A stretch of DNA of 64,000 bases from Zopfochytrium polystomum (GCA_025765615.1 JAIVFJ010000101.1:1-64000), one strand, 5' to 3'. Counted from the first letter of the stretch, positions 1 through 11,618 are shown. Translations and numbers: made by a program. Notes: generated by a model from the letters alone, not told the origin.

Positions 1-488
1 TTCGGATACGCAGCTGGTGTGCGCGCGGTACTGGGTGTGTGTGTGTGTGTGTGTGTGTTTGTGTGTTTGTTTTGGTTGTTGTTGTTTTGGTTTTGAGTTT
101 TTGTTTGGTACACAACGGCGGGTAAGGAGGGCCGGCGGGTACGTATTTTGGCCGCTATTTCGTTGCGCGCGACGCGCGGTTGTACTCTCTTACCTCGTCG
201 CCGTTGAATATCTTTGAGCAGTCTGTGTTTGTGTTGGGTGGTGGGTGTTGGTTTGTTGTGGGTTTGTTAAGTATTTGTTATGTTTCTCCCCTTTATCTTT
301 TTTTTTTTTTTTTCTTTTTTCTTTTTTCCTTTTCCCCCCCGTTTTCGATTTTCACGCATCCGCAGAAGGGCAGGGCATTAGTGGGTAGGGACATATACGC
401 TTCGCACTGCCAGGTCGGGTCGGGTTGTTTGGTGCGTCCGCTCGCTCGGCAGTCGCTCTCTCGCGCTACGCACGGGCACACACACACA

Positions 489-532
<44 letters not shown>

Positions 533-728
533 GTATGCCTCTCTCGCGCCTCTCTCGCTCTCTCTCCTCGTCGTCGTCGTCGTCGTAGTCGTCGCCGTCT
601 CGCTCTCGCTCTCGCCTCTTACCGACGCACGCAAAGCGGGCGTACCTGCCGCCGCACCGGTAGCGGTGGTTCTCGACCTTTTGCTTCTTGAGCGACTCGT
701 TGCACTGCTCGCACACGAACGTAACCAT
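1..728 (-). CDS. LYAR-like C2HC zinc-finger nucleolar protein, 5' part (partial)
   Basis: Three exons can be joined in phase: 728-623, 222-194 and 30-1, and the gene runs off the left edge. The ATG is at 728-726. The first 35 residues begin MVTFVCEQCNESLKKQKVEN, the typical start of LYAR proteins (C-x2-C, then a conserved Lys-rich helix). Exon 2 gives DCSKIFNGDE and exon 3 YRAHTSCVSE, completing the expected second zinc-binding segment. Donors are GTAAGA at 622 and 193; acceptors are CAG next to 222 and 30. LYAR family proteins are nucleolar and act in rRNA transcription and pre-rRNA processing; that role here is inferred from the family. Intron 1 contains a CT/GA microsatellite and intron 2 a TG/CA microsatellite, so the introns are low-complexity. 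The C-terminal basic region lies outside the window. Confidence 0.85.
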
Positions 729-1128
729 TGCCTTGCTTGCTTGCTCGCTTTCTTTCTTTCTTTCTTTCTTTCTTTTTTTTTTTTTTTTTTTTTTTTTGGT
801 TTTTGTTCGTGTCGGTGTTGAGTAACTCTCTGACAAGGGCATAGGTCCTTGTTTGAAAAATTGATGAATCAATGGATGGATGGATGGGAAGGAGAGACAA
901 ACGGCGCTACACTGACTGGCACACAGACAGACAGACAGACAGACAGACCGACAGACAGACAGAACTAAAACAAAATTAAACAAAAAAAAAAAAAGCAAAG
1001 CAGAAGGAACAAAATGGAGGCTGACTGACTGACTGACTTACTGTCACACAAGGAAAGGAAAAAAACAAACAAAAAAACAAAAAAAAAAAAACAAAAACTT
1101 TCCACCACACAACTCACTACCTCACTAC
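729..1128. other. Intergenic spacer rich in simple repeats
   Basis: No coding signal. It holds a CTTT tract and a T homopolymer at about 747-797, a GGAT run near 875-890, a CAGA run at about 923-962, a CTGA run near 1020-1037 and A-rich stretches to about 1095. It contains the 5' flank of the LYAR-like gene and the 3' flank of the next gene, which lies on the same strand. Confidence 0.7.
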
Positions 1129-3333
1129 TCAGTACTCGTTGCGGTACACAAATAGCTCCTCCCGGTCCAGCTCGTCGTAAATCTTCTCGTCCATGCCGCC
1201 CCCAAACCCCTTGGCCCGCCGCGATGACGACTTGCTTCCGCTCGACGACTTGACCCCGAGCACCGCTGCACCACCACCGCCGACACCGCCACTTCCAGTG
1301 CCTGCGCTGCCGATGCCGCCGCCGCCGCCCCCGTTGCTGGCACGCTCAACCACCGTGTCGTCGTCGCTCTCGCGCGACTCGGGCCGCCGCGCTTGGTTGC
1401 CCGCGTGGTACCCGTGGCTGTGGTCCTCCATGTAGTCTTCGTCCGTCGTCTCGCCCTCGTCGTCGCTGTCGCCTTCCTCCACCCCGGCGCTCGTGCTGGC
1501 GTCCTTTTCAAACCACTGCCGCCGCTCCTCCAGCAGGCGTCGCCGCCGACGCGCCGCGCACACGCTGCGGAGCGCGACCGCCCCAATCACGACGAAGAGG
1601 AGGCAAAAAATGACCGCTACCGCCGCCGTCGCCGCCGGCGGAACGTTCTTGCCGTTGACCGTCAGCTGGGGCACCTTGTCCAGAGTCTTTTTCGTGTAGT
1701 CCTTGATCGACTGGTAAAAATGCCCTCCGTTTGCCGTGTTTGTGGTTGCCGTTGTGCTCGCTGTTGTGCCGTTGATATTTTTGCCATTGCCATTTGCATC
1801 CAAAGACCCCGGACCGCCGGTCGCGTTCGATGCGGCGACCACGGTGCCGTTTACGCTTGCTGCTTTGGGAGTCCCTTTCTTTGGCGCGGGCGGCAATGGC
1901 TCGGCAATGTACGAGTCGTCTCCCGCGGCGTCGTCGGCATCGTCTCCGTCGCCGTCGCCGTCGCCGTCGGCGTCCGCAGAAGCCGCTTTCCCGCCGCTCG
2001 CGGCTTTGGCCCCTGCATCACCCTCTTTCGAGGCCGCGCTGCCCGCCTTGGCACCATCGGTGGTTTTGTCGCCACCGGCGTGGTCGCCCCCATTCATTTC
2101 TTCCAGAGCCGCTGCAATGTCGGCCGCCGACACCTCGGCCATCACTGGCGTGTCATCGCCGTGCTTGCTGCCGCTCGCCCCCGGTCCGGTGCCAATTCGT
2201 ACACGAGAGTCAAACACACCCTCGGCTTCCGCGAGGGGGTTGAAGAATCCTTCAAAGTCGTCTTCGTCGTCCTCGTCGGCGGCGTTGGGTTTGTCCGTCG
2301 GAGAGGCAAGAGGGGCCTTGGACTGCTTCTTGGGATTATCCTTACCCTTCTTGGGTTTGGTGGACTTTGCGGGCTTGTCTGCGTCTTCGGCGGCGACGGC
2401 GGTCGTAGAGGCTTCGGCGGCGGACTGAGAGGTGGGACTTGGGGAGGACGACGATGCAGGGCTTGCGGTGCTGGAAGTTGTCCCGTATGAAACAGACGAA
2501 CTAGATGAGCTTGTCGGTCGAGGCGGTGGAAAAGTCATGGAGTGAGGGTACGGAGCCTTGGACGAGCTAGTTGCAGGGGCTGCGGAGGAGGAGGAGGAGG
2601 AGGACACTGGTCCGGCGGCTGAGGCGCCTTTCGGGGCTGAGCCATCCACCTTGTCAGCCGCAGGGTTGGCCCCCACTGCCGCAGCCGCCTTGGCAGCAGG
2701 CGGCACCGTCAAGTCCCCACCTCCTTGCTTCGGATTCCCCTTGGAATCAGGTGCATCTTTTGCAGGGGCAGCAGCAGCAGCAGCAGCAGCGGGGGCGGCT
2801 GCTTTCACGGCATCGGGCGCTTGCCCAAAGCTGTCGGAGAGCGAAAAGTCGGACAGTTTCTTTGGCCCCGTCCAGATGTCGCCGGGTCCGTTGGGCTTGC
2901 CAATCGACGGAGTCAGTTTGGCCGCCGCCGCTCCGTCGACGCTCGTAGAAGCGGATCCCGATGCGGGGGCGGCCACGGCAGCGTTGGGGTTGGGGTTGGT
3001 GTTGGGAGTGGATGCTTTGGTGCTTTTTGAACCGGGAGCAGCCGCGGCAGCCGCGGCGGGGTTGGAGGCAGGGGCGCCGGCGGCGGCGGCGGCGGCGGCG
3101 GGGGCGGGGACGGGGGCGGGGGCGGGGCCAGCTTCTGGCTCGCCGGCTGGCCCGCCGCCGCCGCCGCCGCCGACGGCCTGAGCGACCTTCTTCACGTCTG
3201 CGGCGTCGATCTGGGGGCCCTTGAGCCGCTGCTTGAAGTCGGAAAAGCGCGAGGATGCTCGCCGTCTGAGGGCGGCCCCGTCGTGGGCGGCGGCAATGGC
3301 GGCCTGCTTGTGGTGGTTGTGGTGGTTGGGCAT
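1129..3333 (-). CDS. Ala/Ser/Thr-rich single-pass membrane protein, unrecognised
   Basis: One uninterrupted exon encodes 734 residues. I chose the ATG at 3333-3331 (MPNHHNHHKQAAIAAAH) because upstream of it the frame runs into a TG/CA microsatellite that would encode His-Thr repeats. The N-terminal half is low-complexity: poly-Ala, poly-Gly, poly-Ser and Pro-rich blocks. One hydrophobic segment at about residues 565-587 (core AVAVIFCLLFVVIGAVAL) is followed by a basic stop-transfer run (AARRRRR) and an acidic, Gly/Ser-rich tail of about 145 residues. With no clear signal peptide it looks like a single-pass protein with the basic side in the cytosol. I do not recognise a family. It could be a plasma-membrane or vacuolar sensor-like protein, but that is a guess from layout only. 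Confidence 0.7.
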   Translation of the reverse strand: MPNHHNHHKQAAIAAAHDGAALRRRASSRFSDFKQRLKGPQIDAADVKKVAQAVGGGGGGGPAGEPEAGPAPAPVPAPAAAAAAAGAPASNPAAAAAAAPGSKSTKASTPNTNPNPNAAVAAPASGSASTSVDGAAAAKLTPSIGKPNGPGDIWTGPKKLSDFSLSDSFGQAPDAVKAAAPAAAAAAAAPAKDAPDSKGNPKQGGGDLTVPPAAKAAAAVGANPAADKVDGSAPKGASAAGPVSSSSSSSAAPATSSSKAPYPHSMTFPPPRPTSSSSSSVSYGTTSSTASPASSSSPSPTSQSAAEASTTAVAAEDADKPAKSTKPKKGKDNPKKQSKAPLASPTDKPNAADEDDEDDFEGFFNPLAEAEGVFDSRVRIGTGPGASGSKHGDDTPVMAEVSAADIAAALEEMNGGDHAGGDKTTDGAKAGSAASKEGDAGAKAASGGKAASADADGDGDGDGDDADDAAGDDSYIAEPLPPAPKKGTPKAASVNGTVVAASNATGGPGSLDANGNGKNINGTTASTTATTNTANGGHFYQSIKDYTKKTLDKVPQLTVNGKNVPPAATAAVAVIFCLLFVVIGAVALRSVCAARRRRRLLEERRQWFEKDASTSAGVEEGDSDDEGETTDEDYMEDHSHGYHAGNQARRPESRESDDDTVVERASNGGGGGGIGSAGTGSGGVGGGGAAVLGVKSSSGSKSSSRRAKGFGGGMDEKIYDELDREELFVYRNEY

Positions 3334-3334
3334 C

Positions 3335-3377
<43 letters not shown>

Positions 3378-3562
3378 TGGCGGATCCGAGGGATCGCACG
3401 AAATTGACGAAATTTTTTGGGTTTTTGGAGAAAATATATAATATTGAGCTGAAGAAAGAAAGAAAGAAAGAAAAAAAGAAAAAAAAAAAACAACAAAAAA
3501 ACAAAACCGTCTTTGACGAACACGCTCACTCGCTCCACCACCACTGACTCACACGCACACTC

Positions 3563-3594
<32 letters not shown>

Positions 3595-3689
3595 AAGAAT
3601 ATAAAACAAGAAAAAAAAAAAAACAAAAAACTCCCACAAAAACGAAAGTCTTTTTGTACGTTGCGATCGCAACGGTAGTCTCAGACGCT
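3334..3689. other. Short spacer with CA/TG microsatellites
   Basis: Spacer between two minus-strand genes. A TG tract at about 3338-3376 sits just upstream of the ATG of the membrane-protein gene, and a second CA tract at about 3573-3594 precedes A-rich sequence. No gene is visible; it must hold the promoter of one gene and the 3' end of the next. Confidence 0.7.
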
Positions 3690-5918
3690 TTACTTCTTTG
3701 CTTTCTTCTCCTCCACCAAGATTCCGCACGCCGGAGCCTTCACGTCCACCCGCTTCGCCAGTGAACCGTCCATAAACTGCTTCACCACATCGTCAGTGAC
3801 CTTTTTCCGCGCCTGCAACGTTCACAAACACATTGGGGGTTTGTGTGTGCGTGTGGACGTGTGTGTGGACGTGTTTATGCGTGTGGAGGGCGTGTGGCGT
3901 GTGCGCGATGCGTGCGTGTGTGTGTGTGGGGGTGGGGGTGGAAACCGTGCGAATGTCGACAGCCCAATCAGTGAGTGGTTCTCCACCAACCAGGGGGGAA
4001 AAAAAAAAAAAAAAAAGGAAAAAATGGGGGGCGGGAAATTGCCGCCAAATATCTAACATTACCTCTTGAATCTCCACAACCATCTTCGTTACCACCTCAA
4101 TGCACCGAGCCTTCAGGTCCTTCGTGCTCAGGGTCCCAGCGCGGTAGTTCTTCTCAATCTGCGCAAGCTCCTCGTCGTCGTCAAGGAAAAAGGTGAGGTA
4201 CTGGTACGCCACGTCCACGTCCGGGTTCCCGCCGTTCTGGCGGTGCAGCTCCGCCGTGTCGCCTCCGCCAGAGAATGCGTAGCGGTTTATCTTGTTTTTG
4301 ATTTGCGCCGGCGTGTCGGTCATGTACACCGCCGTCTCGGCTTTGGAAGCAGACATTTTGGTCCCGGAGCCCTAGCGTGCGTGGGGTTTGTCGTTTTTTC
4401 GGTTCAGATGCTCAGCGCGACGACCAACGCGACCCTCTCGTCAAGGAATTCCGAGGAATGCACGAGACGGAGCTACAACGGTGAAAAGGCCACGACAGAA
4501 AAGATAGCAAACCTGAAGAGCGGGGAAGAACTTGGAGTGAATGACAGCCGGCTTTGGGTATTTCAACCGAGTCGCAACATCCCGAGTCAGGCGGAAGTAC
4601 GGGTCCTGGTCGATGGCGCACGGAATAAGGCAGGGAATGTCCCCTTTGGGACCAAACATGTGAGGGAACGAGTTGGAAAAGGACGGCGCGGCCTGGATGG
4701 AGCAGAAGTGCACTTTGCCAATGTTGTCGCTGTGGGGGGAGGCCGGAACGTCAGGATAGCAGAACAAGAGATACAGCACGCCGCGTGTTCTTACGTGTCG
4801 ACGAATCCAAAGGCCGCTCTCGCTTGGTTCAGTGTAATGCACTTTGCGATCCTTTGCACATTTCGGTAAAACATACCACTGCGGATTGTTCAGCCAGGCG
4901 GCAAAACAATTAGATTCAGGACTGGCCGAAAGAATTGAAATCGCCAAGAGTTCAGCTCACCCAACGTAGTCAAAGTCGGAAAAAATAAACGTGCGTTCAG
5001 GGTCAAAGCCAAACGAGATAATGTCCTTTGCATTCTCGACGGCAAACTTGTGCGCGTCTTCGACCTTGAGGTCCTGCTTGAACAGGAACTTTTCGTCGTC
5101 CGTGAGCTGGATCACGAGGCCGGCACCAAAAACGTCCTGCAAATACCTGTTGCAGCGTTACAACGCGAGGGGGGTCCACGAAAATCACGGTTACAACATC
5201 GGCGATACGGGATGCAGCACAAAACTCGCTCATTACTTGCAGAAAATAAACGGAACCATGTGCCCAGTGTGCATGCTGCCACTGCTGGGTCCGCGTCCTG
5301 TGTACAGGAAGAAGGGCTTGCCTCTCTCAAACCGATCCAGAATCAGAGTCAGATCACTGCAAATGAAAAGAGGACAGGTGGGTAAGTTTGTTCTATGGGG
5401 AAAGGTGAAAATGGCGGTATGGAAAAGGCGGAAAGCGACATGATTAAGGGATAGCGATCACAACGCGTCAGTCGGATAGCCAGAGCCGTCTACTCTGGCC
5501 GGAATGCCTCCATGATCGTCCTCGACGCCGCTCAAGCTATCTCTCGATCCCATCTCTTGCTTGACACGAGAAAAACGGGCAACAAGTAATCAAGTCGGCT
5601 GTAGGCCAACCTCCGCCTCCGATGCCGCAGCGTGGGTTGGGAGGTGGTTCCTCACCGGTGCGAAAAGAAAAGGCCTCTCCTCAGGAAGGGGTGCGGCGGC
5701 TGACCCGTGAGCCGCTCGATGCGGTCCAACAGCTCCTTATCAATCCGGCGGGTACCAAAGTTCTCAATGAGCCGGTCGTAGTCGATCGCGACGATTTTGC
5801 CCTCGACCTCTGCGCCTTGGACATCCCAGGGTGTGACGACCTGCTCCTTGGCGGCGGCGGCGGCAGCGGCGGCGGCTTCACTGGACGTAGGAGGTGGGGT
5901 TGGTGGCAGTTCGGCCAT
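3690..5918 (-). CDS. WRS1: Cytosolic tryptophanyl-tRNA synthetase
   Basis: Seven exons join in phase to give 433 residues: 5918-5656, 5356-5237, 5146-4961, 4878-4795, 4729-4513, 4371-4063 and 3812-3690. All introns are GT-AG and short (45 to 300 nt). The enzyme charges tRNA-Trp with tryptophan in the cytosol. Class I signatures are clear: the HIGH-type motif appears as MHTGHMVPF after [10 protein letters not shown], and the KMSKS-type motif as KMSAS. Other family blocks include [58 protein letters not shown] and [18 protein letters not shown]. The length matches yeast and human cytosolic enzymes (432-471 aa) and there is no mitochondrial presequence. Only a short Pro/Ala-rich N-terminus ([18 protein letters not shown]) is unusual. 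Confidence 0.95.
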
Positions 5919-6261
5919 TGCAGGATGATTCGTTTGCGATTTTTGCTTCCCTCTTTTTTTTTTTTTTTTTTTATAACTCTCCCTGCAGTAACTGTTTCCG
6001 CATTTGCACACCCACGTTGTGCATGTAATATCGAATCCTAGGGAGTGGTAGAAACACAAAGGGAAGGGAAATAATCGATACAGTAAAGCAAAACCTTATA
6101 TCCAATGCGCATAGCAAAGAAAGGAAACGGGAAACTGAAAAATATCATAAGGCGAGAGGCAAAGGCGGCCTCGCCACATTGAAAGGGAGGCGAATGCGCG
6201 AGAAAATGAACAGAAGAACCCACCCCGCCCGTCTCGAATGCTAGCAGAATTCTCCTCCATG
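5919..6261. other. Spacer upstream of the Trp-tRNA synthetase gene
   Basis: About 340 nt between the TPR-protein stop codon and the synthetase ATG. A T tract at 5956-5973 lies about 40 nt upstream of the ATG. No further coding signal that I would trust. Confidence 0.6.
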
Positions 6262-8694
6262 TCATGCTGCTGCCCCATCAAGCTTGCTCATACCTCCCCC
6301 TGCTCTAGCAATCCCGGGGTAGTATACGGCCATTCGTCCAGCCAGCATCTCGACATGGTCCGCAAAGTATTTGAGTCGGGAAGGGTCTGTCATGGACGGC
6401 GGGGCAACCATCTGCAGGAGCTCTTGACGGTACCGACGAAGGTCTTCAGATGATGAAGAGGAGAGAGTAAATCCCCTTGTGAAAGGGAGACGAGCGTACG
6501 CAAGTGATAGAGCGTATTCGGAGTCTTGCCCCGTGATCTTGGCTTCAGCAATTGCTGCCGGTTTTTCGATTGCTATCCAGGCGTTGTGATAGATCCGAAA
6601 GACCTTCCTAAATATCCAGTTGGAGAAAACAGTTAGTTTTATACGTGGTCGAGTGGAAGAAAATCAGACGGAGGCAAGAAAGGGAGATTGGTGAGAAAGA
6701 ATTCAACACTGTACCCAAGCTGAAGGAGGTAACGGTGGATGTCTGCGCTACACCCCGGCTCCTGGCAGTCGGTGATATCGTTGGCCCGGAAGAGCTCCTC
6801 GCAAGAGAGGAGCACATCTCCGAGCTTGGCCCAGTGACAATTATTAAGGCAATGGAACGCGTCTGTGAGCTTAACTAACAGAATGCGGCACAGAGAGGCG
6901 TGTGACATTTTGGTCAAAGAATCCGGAGAATTGTTGGTGTCGGGGAGTCCCGCAATGTCTAACTGCGATCTGCATTGGGAAAATTGAGAAGGGCAGCATG
7001 ACAAAGGTCAAAGACGGTACGTTTAGAGGGAAGCGAGAGGGGGAGAGAATCCGACAGAAATACCTTCTACGAGAGCGGCAGGACACCAAAATTCGATACC
7101 TTCCGCATTTAACGACTCTGACTGGTGGTATAGGGTCTTGTTTTGGCTGCTGCTCGTCACCGGTGGCGGATGGATATAGGTTTTTAATTAGTTGGTGGGT
7201 AAGAAGAATATTCCACTTCGCCACAGCCGATGACCGCCTCAAAACAGCCGCGAGTGCGAGCTCACTCAAAAAACGTTGCGCATCAAGAGGTGCAGACCCG
7301 TGAGGAATGACCGAGAGCACGCCGCTCTCAAGGCCTCTTGAGAAGAATCCAGCAGCGACGGCCGGTTTACCCGCATCTATGGAGAGTGCGCCAATGTCGT
7401 TCTGTAAAGCTTTCACGTCGCAAGAGAGCAGCGATTTTTGAAAGCGAGACGCGGCGCGCATGTCTTGGATGTGGTCAGCGAGAAAGAAGAGAGTAGAGAG
7501 GCGGGACCGAAGGGCATCTCCAGATACAGCGAGCTGGAGCTGTCCTTGCAGGGATGCCCACACCCGCGCGAGGTGCTGCGCGTCAGCTTCACGTCCAGGA
7601 TCTTGATTGGCCTGGGCGATGAATTCAAAAGCCGCAGTGAGGAACGAACGAGCAGGGGTAGGTTTTTTTTGGAGCAACAGGGACCGAGCGCGGATGAGGA
7701 GAATCAAAGCTTTCTCGTGAGGAAGGAACTGGTCGCGAATCACTGCGCTCTGCGCTGGGAACCTCAGGGCAAGGCGGCGCTTCCAGACCGTCCGAGTACC
7801 CTGAGTGGCATCAAGAGATTGTATTGCATAATCTGCGAGGCTCGAGTCCTCAAGACTGCAACCAATCTCAGCGTAGAGAATGCAGAGGCGAACGGCTATA
7901 GAGAGGTCAACTGTATCCAAAGACGGAGGACTAATGGCTGGGTGGAGAGTCTCAAGAGCATCGCGATCACGGCCAACGTAGTAGAAGCAAACAGCTATAT
8001 TATACCGCAAGATGGCGATTTCGAGAATGGAGGGTGAGCGCCGTTGTGGCGCGTCGTCTTGAGACGTGGGAAGGTCCTCAGGAGGTTGGGTTGCCTCAGC
8101 CCCAGAAGGGCTGCCTCCGCCGTCAGCAAGGAAAGGATCCACTGGAGCCGGAGAAGTGTCAGAAGGCGGGTCGGCCTGCGATCCAGCCGCGTTGGCGACG
8201 CCATTCACTGCCTTGACGGCAGACGAGCTTGTGGAAACAGTCGCCGGCGGAGGCTGAGGCTTTTTCGGTGGAGCAGGTCCGTCAGTGAGCAAGTTGATCA
8301 AGAGTTGGCGCAGGTCCACGGCGCACGCGAGAACGGCAGCCTCGGTCTGCAGCAGTCCAGCAGGGGAGGCGGCAATATCGACGGCAACAAAGTCCTGGCG
8401 TTGGGACTGCTGCGGTTGCTGCTGCTGTTGCAGGAGGCGAGCTGCAGCCAGGAGGGGGTGTTGCAAGTGCGGGGAGAGGTGTGGTGGGCGCGGGCGCACT
8501 AGGGCGCGCAAAAGGCGCACGACAACGGAGCGTGCGTCCTCATCGTCACCTTCGGTGGTCGGATCCTCGCCGCCTTCCGGCGCTTTCTGCAGCTGCTGCT
8601 GCTGCAGCTGCTGAAACGCCGGTGGAGGCGGCGGAGGGGGCGGCGCCGACTGGGGGGCTTGCAGTGCGGGTAGCGTCAGCGAGGATGGTTGCAT
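6262..8694 (-). CDS. TPR-type protein resembling CCR4-NOT subunit CNOT10
   Basis: Three exons in phase: 8694-7064, 6969-6715 and 6607-6262, giving 743 residues, about the length of human CNOT10 (744). The start ATG (MQPSSLTLPALQ) is followed by Gln/Pro-rich sequence. The central part is alpha-helical with TPR-like pairs, for example LEIAILRYNIAVCFYYVG, then LILLIRARSLLLQKKPTPA, then a segment like CNOT10's single-residue-spaced repeat (NDIGALSIDAGKPAVAAGFF). CNOT10 binds CNOT11 and the N-terminus of CNOT1 in the deadenylase complex. The C-terminal third (exons 2 and 3, from about residue 544) is less like any family I know. The introns are supported by phase. A donor-like GGTATG close to the stop could allow an alternative end. 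Confidence is high that this is a gene, modest for CNOT10. Confidence 0.6.
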
Positions 8695-9226
8695 GGTATA
8701 CTGCTGCAGTGTATTAGTGGAAAATGGCAAATGAGAATGACCACCTGAAAACAAAAAGGATGCCAAAGGAAACAACAACCAACGTTGGAAGGCCTTGCTG
8801 CTTTGTTACCCCTCCCAGGCCGGGTCGTTGTCCACCCGCTTCGTGAGTGTCCATTGGGCATGAAGTTGCTCGATTCCATGCGGTGGGACTGTTACCGTCG
8901 CTCAGCTGGCAGCTTTGGCAAACCGTGCGCTTCAAGGCGTGTTCCATTCCGCAGAACGTAAGCGAACTTCACGCCTGGAAACGTATGGTGTAGCTCTGGA
9001 CTGCCCTCACGAGCGCCTGTGGCGGCTTGGGTGCGTTTTGGAGCCCATATGCCGGCCGGCCAACCAAAGACCTCTAACTAGGCGATCCGCTATTTTGGCG
9101 GGAAAGTCTATTGAGGCATGAGTTATTTTTTACATGCTTGCTTTGGGTAGTTAGTGTTCCCGTCAGAACGCAAAATTTTCCAGAACTGAAATATAATACC
9201 AAAAAAAAATAAAAAATAATCACAGC
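8695..9226. other. Divergent intergenic region
   Basis: About 530 nt between the start codons of a minus-strand and a plus-strand gene, so it must carry two promoters. I see no TATA box or repeated motif that stands out; A-rich sequence lies at about 9200-9218, just before the plus-strand ATG. Confidence 0.5.
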
Positions 9227-10476
9227 ATGGGAGACAGAGGGGGGGAGACGCAGCCCTCGGAAACAGAGCATCCCAAGCAACCAGTTCGCGTGGTGGAGAG
9301 GGGCCGACTCTTCTTTCTATACCGGCCAAAAGTATCGCTTGATTGCGTTCACGATCTCGACGATGTTCAGCGGTTCTACATTCTCCTTCACCCTGAAGGC
9401 CAAGATCTTCATCTTGCCTTAGTTCGTCATTCAAATTTTCAAAAGGAAGTTTTCCGTGCTTACAATGCTCCTTCAATTGGGTGATCGTATAGGCGCATTT
9501 GAAGCGGGAGGCGATAAAAGTGGAGCTAGACAAAGGAAATGCAAGCGTGAGAAAGGTGGAAGATGTTGCAGGGTCTGAACACGGCTCTGCTTCTCACGGT
9601 CGGCTTCTCGTCGTCGGACGCAAGCGCCTACCGGAATTGGGAACTGGCACGAAGCATCGAGAACAACCTCTTTGGGGATTCGTCGAGGCCACAGGATCGC
9701 TTGAAGATGTCACTAAAAGTCTCGGAGACAAGTCGTATGATACTGCAACCAGGCGTACGAAAATGTGGTTTTTCTTTAAACTTTCTCCGCTTCATATTGA
9801 GCATTTCTTTTGGCTGAGTAGGCCATCGGCATGTCGGTGGCTGTCGAATTGTGGGCGCTGGGACGTACGCAATCGTCAGAGGTCACTCGCACACGAATCT
9901 TGCTTTTGTCCTCCACGCGCCGGTGGAACCGGGATTCGCTCAGGACGTTTTCAACATTCCCCGTCAAGGGAACTACATCGTTTCGATCAAGGTTTGGCGT
10001 GCATGATTCGAACATACTCGTCGTTGAAGGCTTTCAACAGAACCCAGGTGCCGCACCCACCCGCTCCTCCCGGCAACCGATTGGGCTTGGCAAGGGCAAC
10101 CAGGCAGTTTTTCCCGACGAGCTGAAAAGCCTGTTTCATGGGCACCTTCGGTGGATCCCGGCTGATCCTGCGTCATTGCTCGACATTCGACACGCCGAAG
10201 TGTGTGCACAGTCTGCGCAGATTACACATGCCCCCGACTAAATGACTCTGAGTTCATGCTTTTAGGGGTGTCGTCTGACCTTGAATCAAGCCTGAAGGAA
10301 GCAGGAGACACTGGTAGAGCCTTGGTCTCAAATGAAGAACGACCGCGCAACCGTACTGATTCGATCCTTCCGGCCCACTTTTTCGCACAACAGTGAAGGA
10401 GTTGAAGGAGGACGACTTTCTTGATGCGTCGGACGAGAAGCGCGGTGGCGCGCAAATCTTCAAAGAGCACGTCTGA
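9227..10476 (+). CDS. Conserved protein of unknown function (family shared by fungi and bacteria)
   Basis: Well-supported exons: 9572-9754, 9822-9991, 10041-10199, 10253-10313 and 10394-10476, with introns of 49-80 nt. Exon 1 starts at ATG 9227. Its 3' end is uncertain: phase and family pattern fit best if it ends at 9398 with a GC donor (GCCAAG), but a conventional donor near 9480 is possible. Recognisable family blocks in order: GRLFFLYRPKVSLD, DVQRFYILLHPEG, RLLVVGRKRLPELG, GAGTYAIVRGHSHTNLAFVL, GNYIVSIK, FPDELKSLF, LLDIRHAE and FMLLGVSSDLE. I recall this pattern from filamentous fungal proteins often mislabelled as BTB transcription factors and from uncharacterised bacterial proteins; no biochemical role is known to me. 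No signal peptide or membrane segment is visible. Confidence 0.75.
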
Positions 10477-10663
10477 GTTATTTTTCCTCTCTGCCCACGA
10501 TATAAGCAGATATTAACGACAACCCCTCACACATACACTGTACAGGCTGAACCTTCGTGCACAGTCGGCGGCAAACTTTGAGGCCGTGCTCGATGTGAAG
10601 CCTTCGTTCTCGAATGAATTGGATTAAACTTAGTCCGTTGCAATTTATTGAGTGGAAACCTCA

Positions 10664-10695
<32 letters not shown>

Positions 10696-11618
10696 GGCAC
10701 CTCAACTCGTCCATTCACCCTCCCCTTCAAGTTCTGACGGAATAAACAGGCACATATTTATGACTTCTTTGGACTATTTTCACTTTTTGGCTTCGATCGA
10801 GGACTCGCTACCTAATTTACGGAGTCAGGTTGTCAACGCTCATCATGCCCAATGTTGTTCTTGTCGACTGCTGGAGCGTTTAATATCTCGAATAACAAGA
10901 TACGTTGTAGCAGCGGGCCAGGGTTGCAAGCAGGCGGCGGCGGCGGCGTTGGCGCCGACCCCTTTGTGACGTGCGACGTGGGGTAGAATACCCGCCGTTC
11001 TCTTTCCTTTTTTTTTTTTTTTTTTTTTTTGTTTTGTGGTGAGGGAGAGAGGATGATATCGGCATGACACCACGGCGGCGGCGGCGGGAGGCTGTCCCCA
11101 CCTCCCTCGTGACGCGCACACCCTCCCGGGTTTTCTCGGTGAGTTGTCCGGCAAAACATACGCCGCCTCACTACGACCTCTCTCGGTTTCCGTGGTGGGT
11201 CGAAGAAGCGAAAACGACCAAGCAAAAAACGAAAAAAATAAAAATAAAAATAAAAAAGAAAAAAAAAACCGACTGAAAATCCCGTTGTAATGAATCCCAA
11301 TCATACAAATACAATGTAGATTATCGGAGGCACACGTGCCGCCGGTAAAAATAGGGCAATCGACAAGACAGAGAACGAAGAAAAAAAAGGAAAAAAAAAA
11401 AAAAAAAAAAAAAAAGAATTCAAAGGCAGAGAAGCAGAGGAGAGCCACTTCCCGCCGCAGCGAATACCCTTCTTCCCCTCCTGCCCTCTCGGCCGCCCGC
11501 TTCCAGCCAGCTTCTTCCCCTTGTTCTTCTTCTTCTTCTTCCTCTACTTCTTCTTCTCCTTCTTCTTCATCTTCTCCTTCATCCTCTTCACCTCCGCTTC
11601 AACCCCCCCTCCAAGAAA
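10477..11618. other. Intergenic region with homopolymer and CTT repeats
   Basis: No gene found. T homopolymers at about 10667-10695 and 11008-11030, an A tract at about 11390-11415, and a TTC/CTT repeat at about 11520-11590 directly upstream of the carrier-gene ATG, typical of pyrimidine-rich fungal promoters. Long minus-strand frames here are made of homopolymer codons only. Confidence 0.6.

Noticed and set aside
180..998. Overlapping long frames on both strands rich in Leu-Ser, Arg-Glu and Lys
   Set aside because: They read through CT/GA and homopolymer tracts; only the LYAR exons have family similarity and splice support.
1193..3224. Several plus-strand frames opposite the membrane-protein gene
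   Set aside because: Antisense shadows of a GC-rich exon with strong third-position bias; compositions are Arg/Pro/Gly artefacts.
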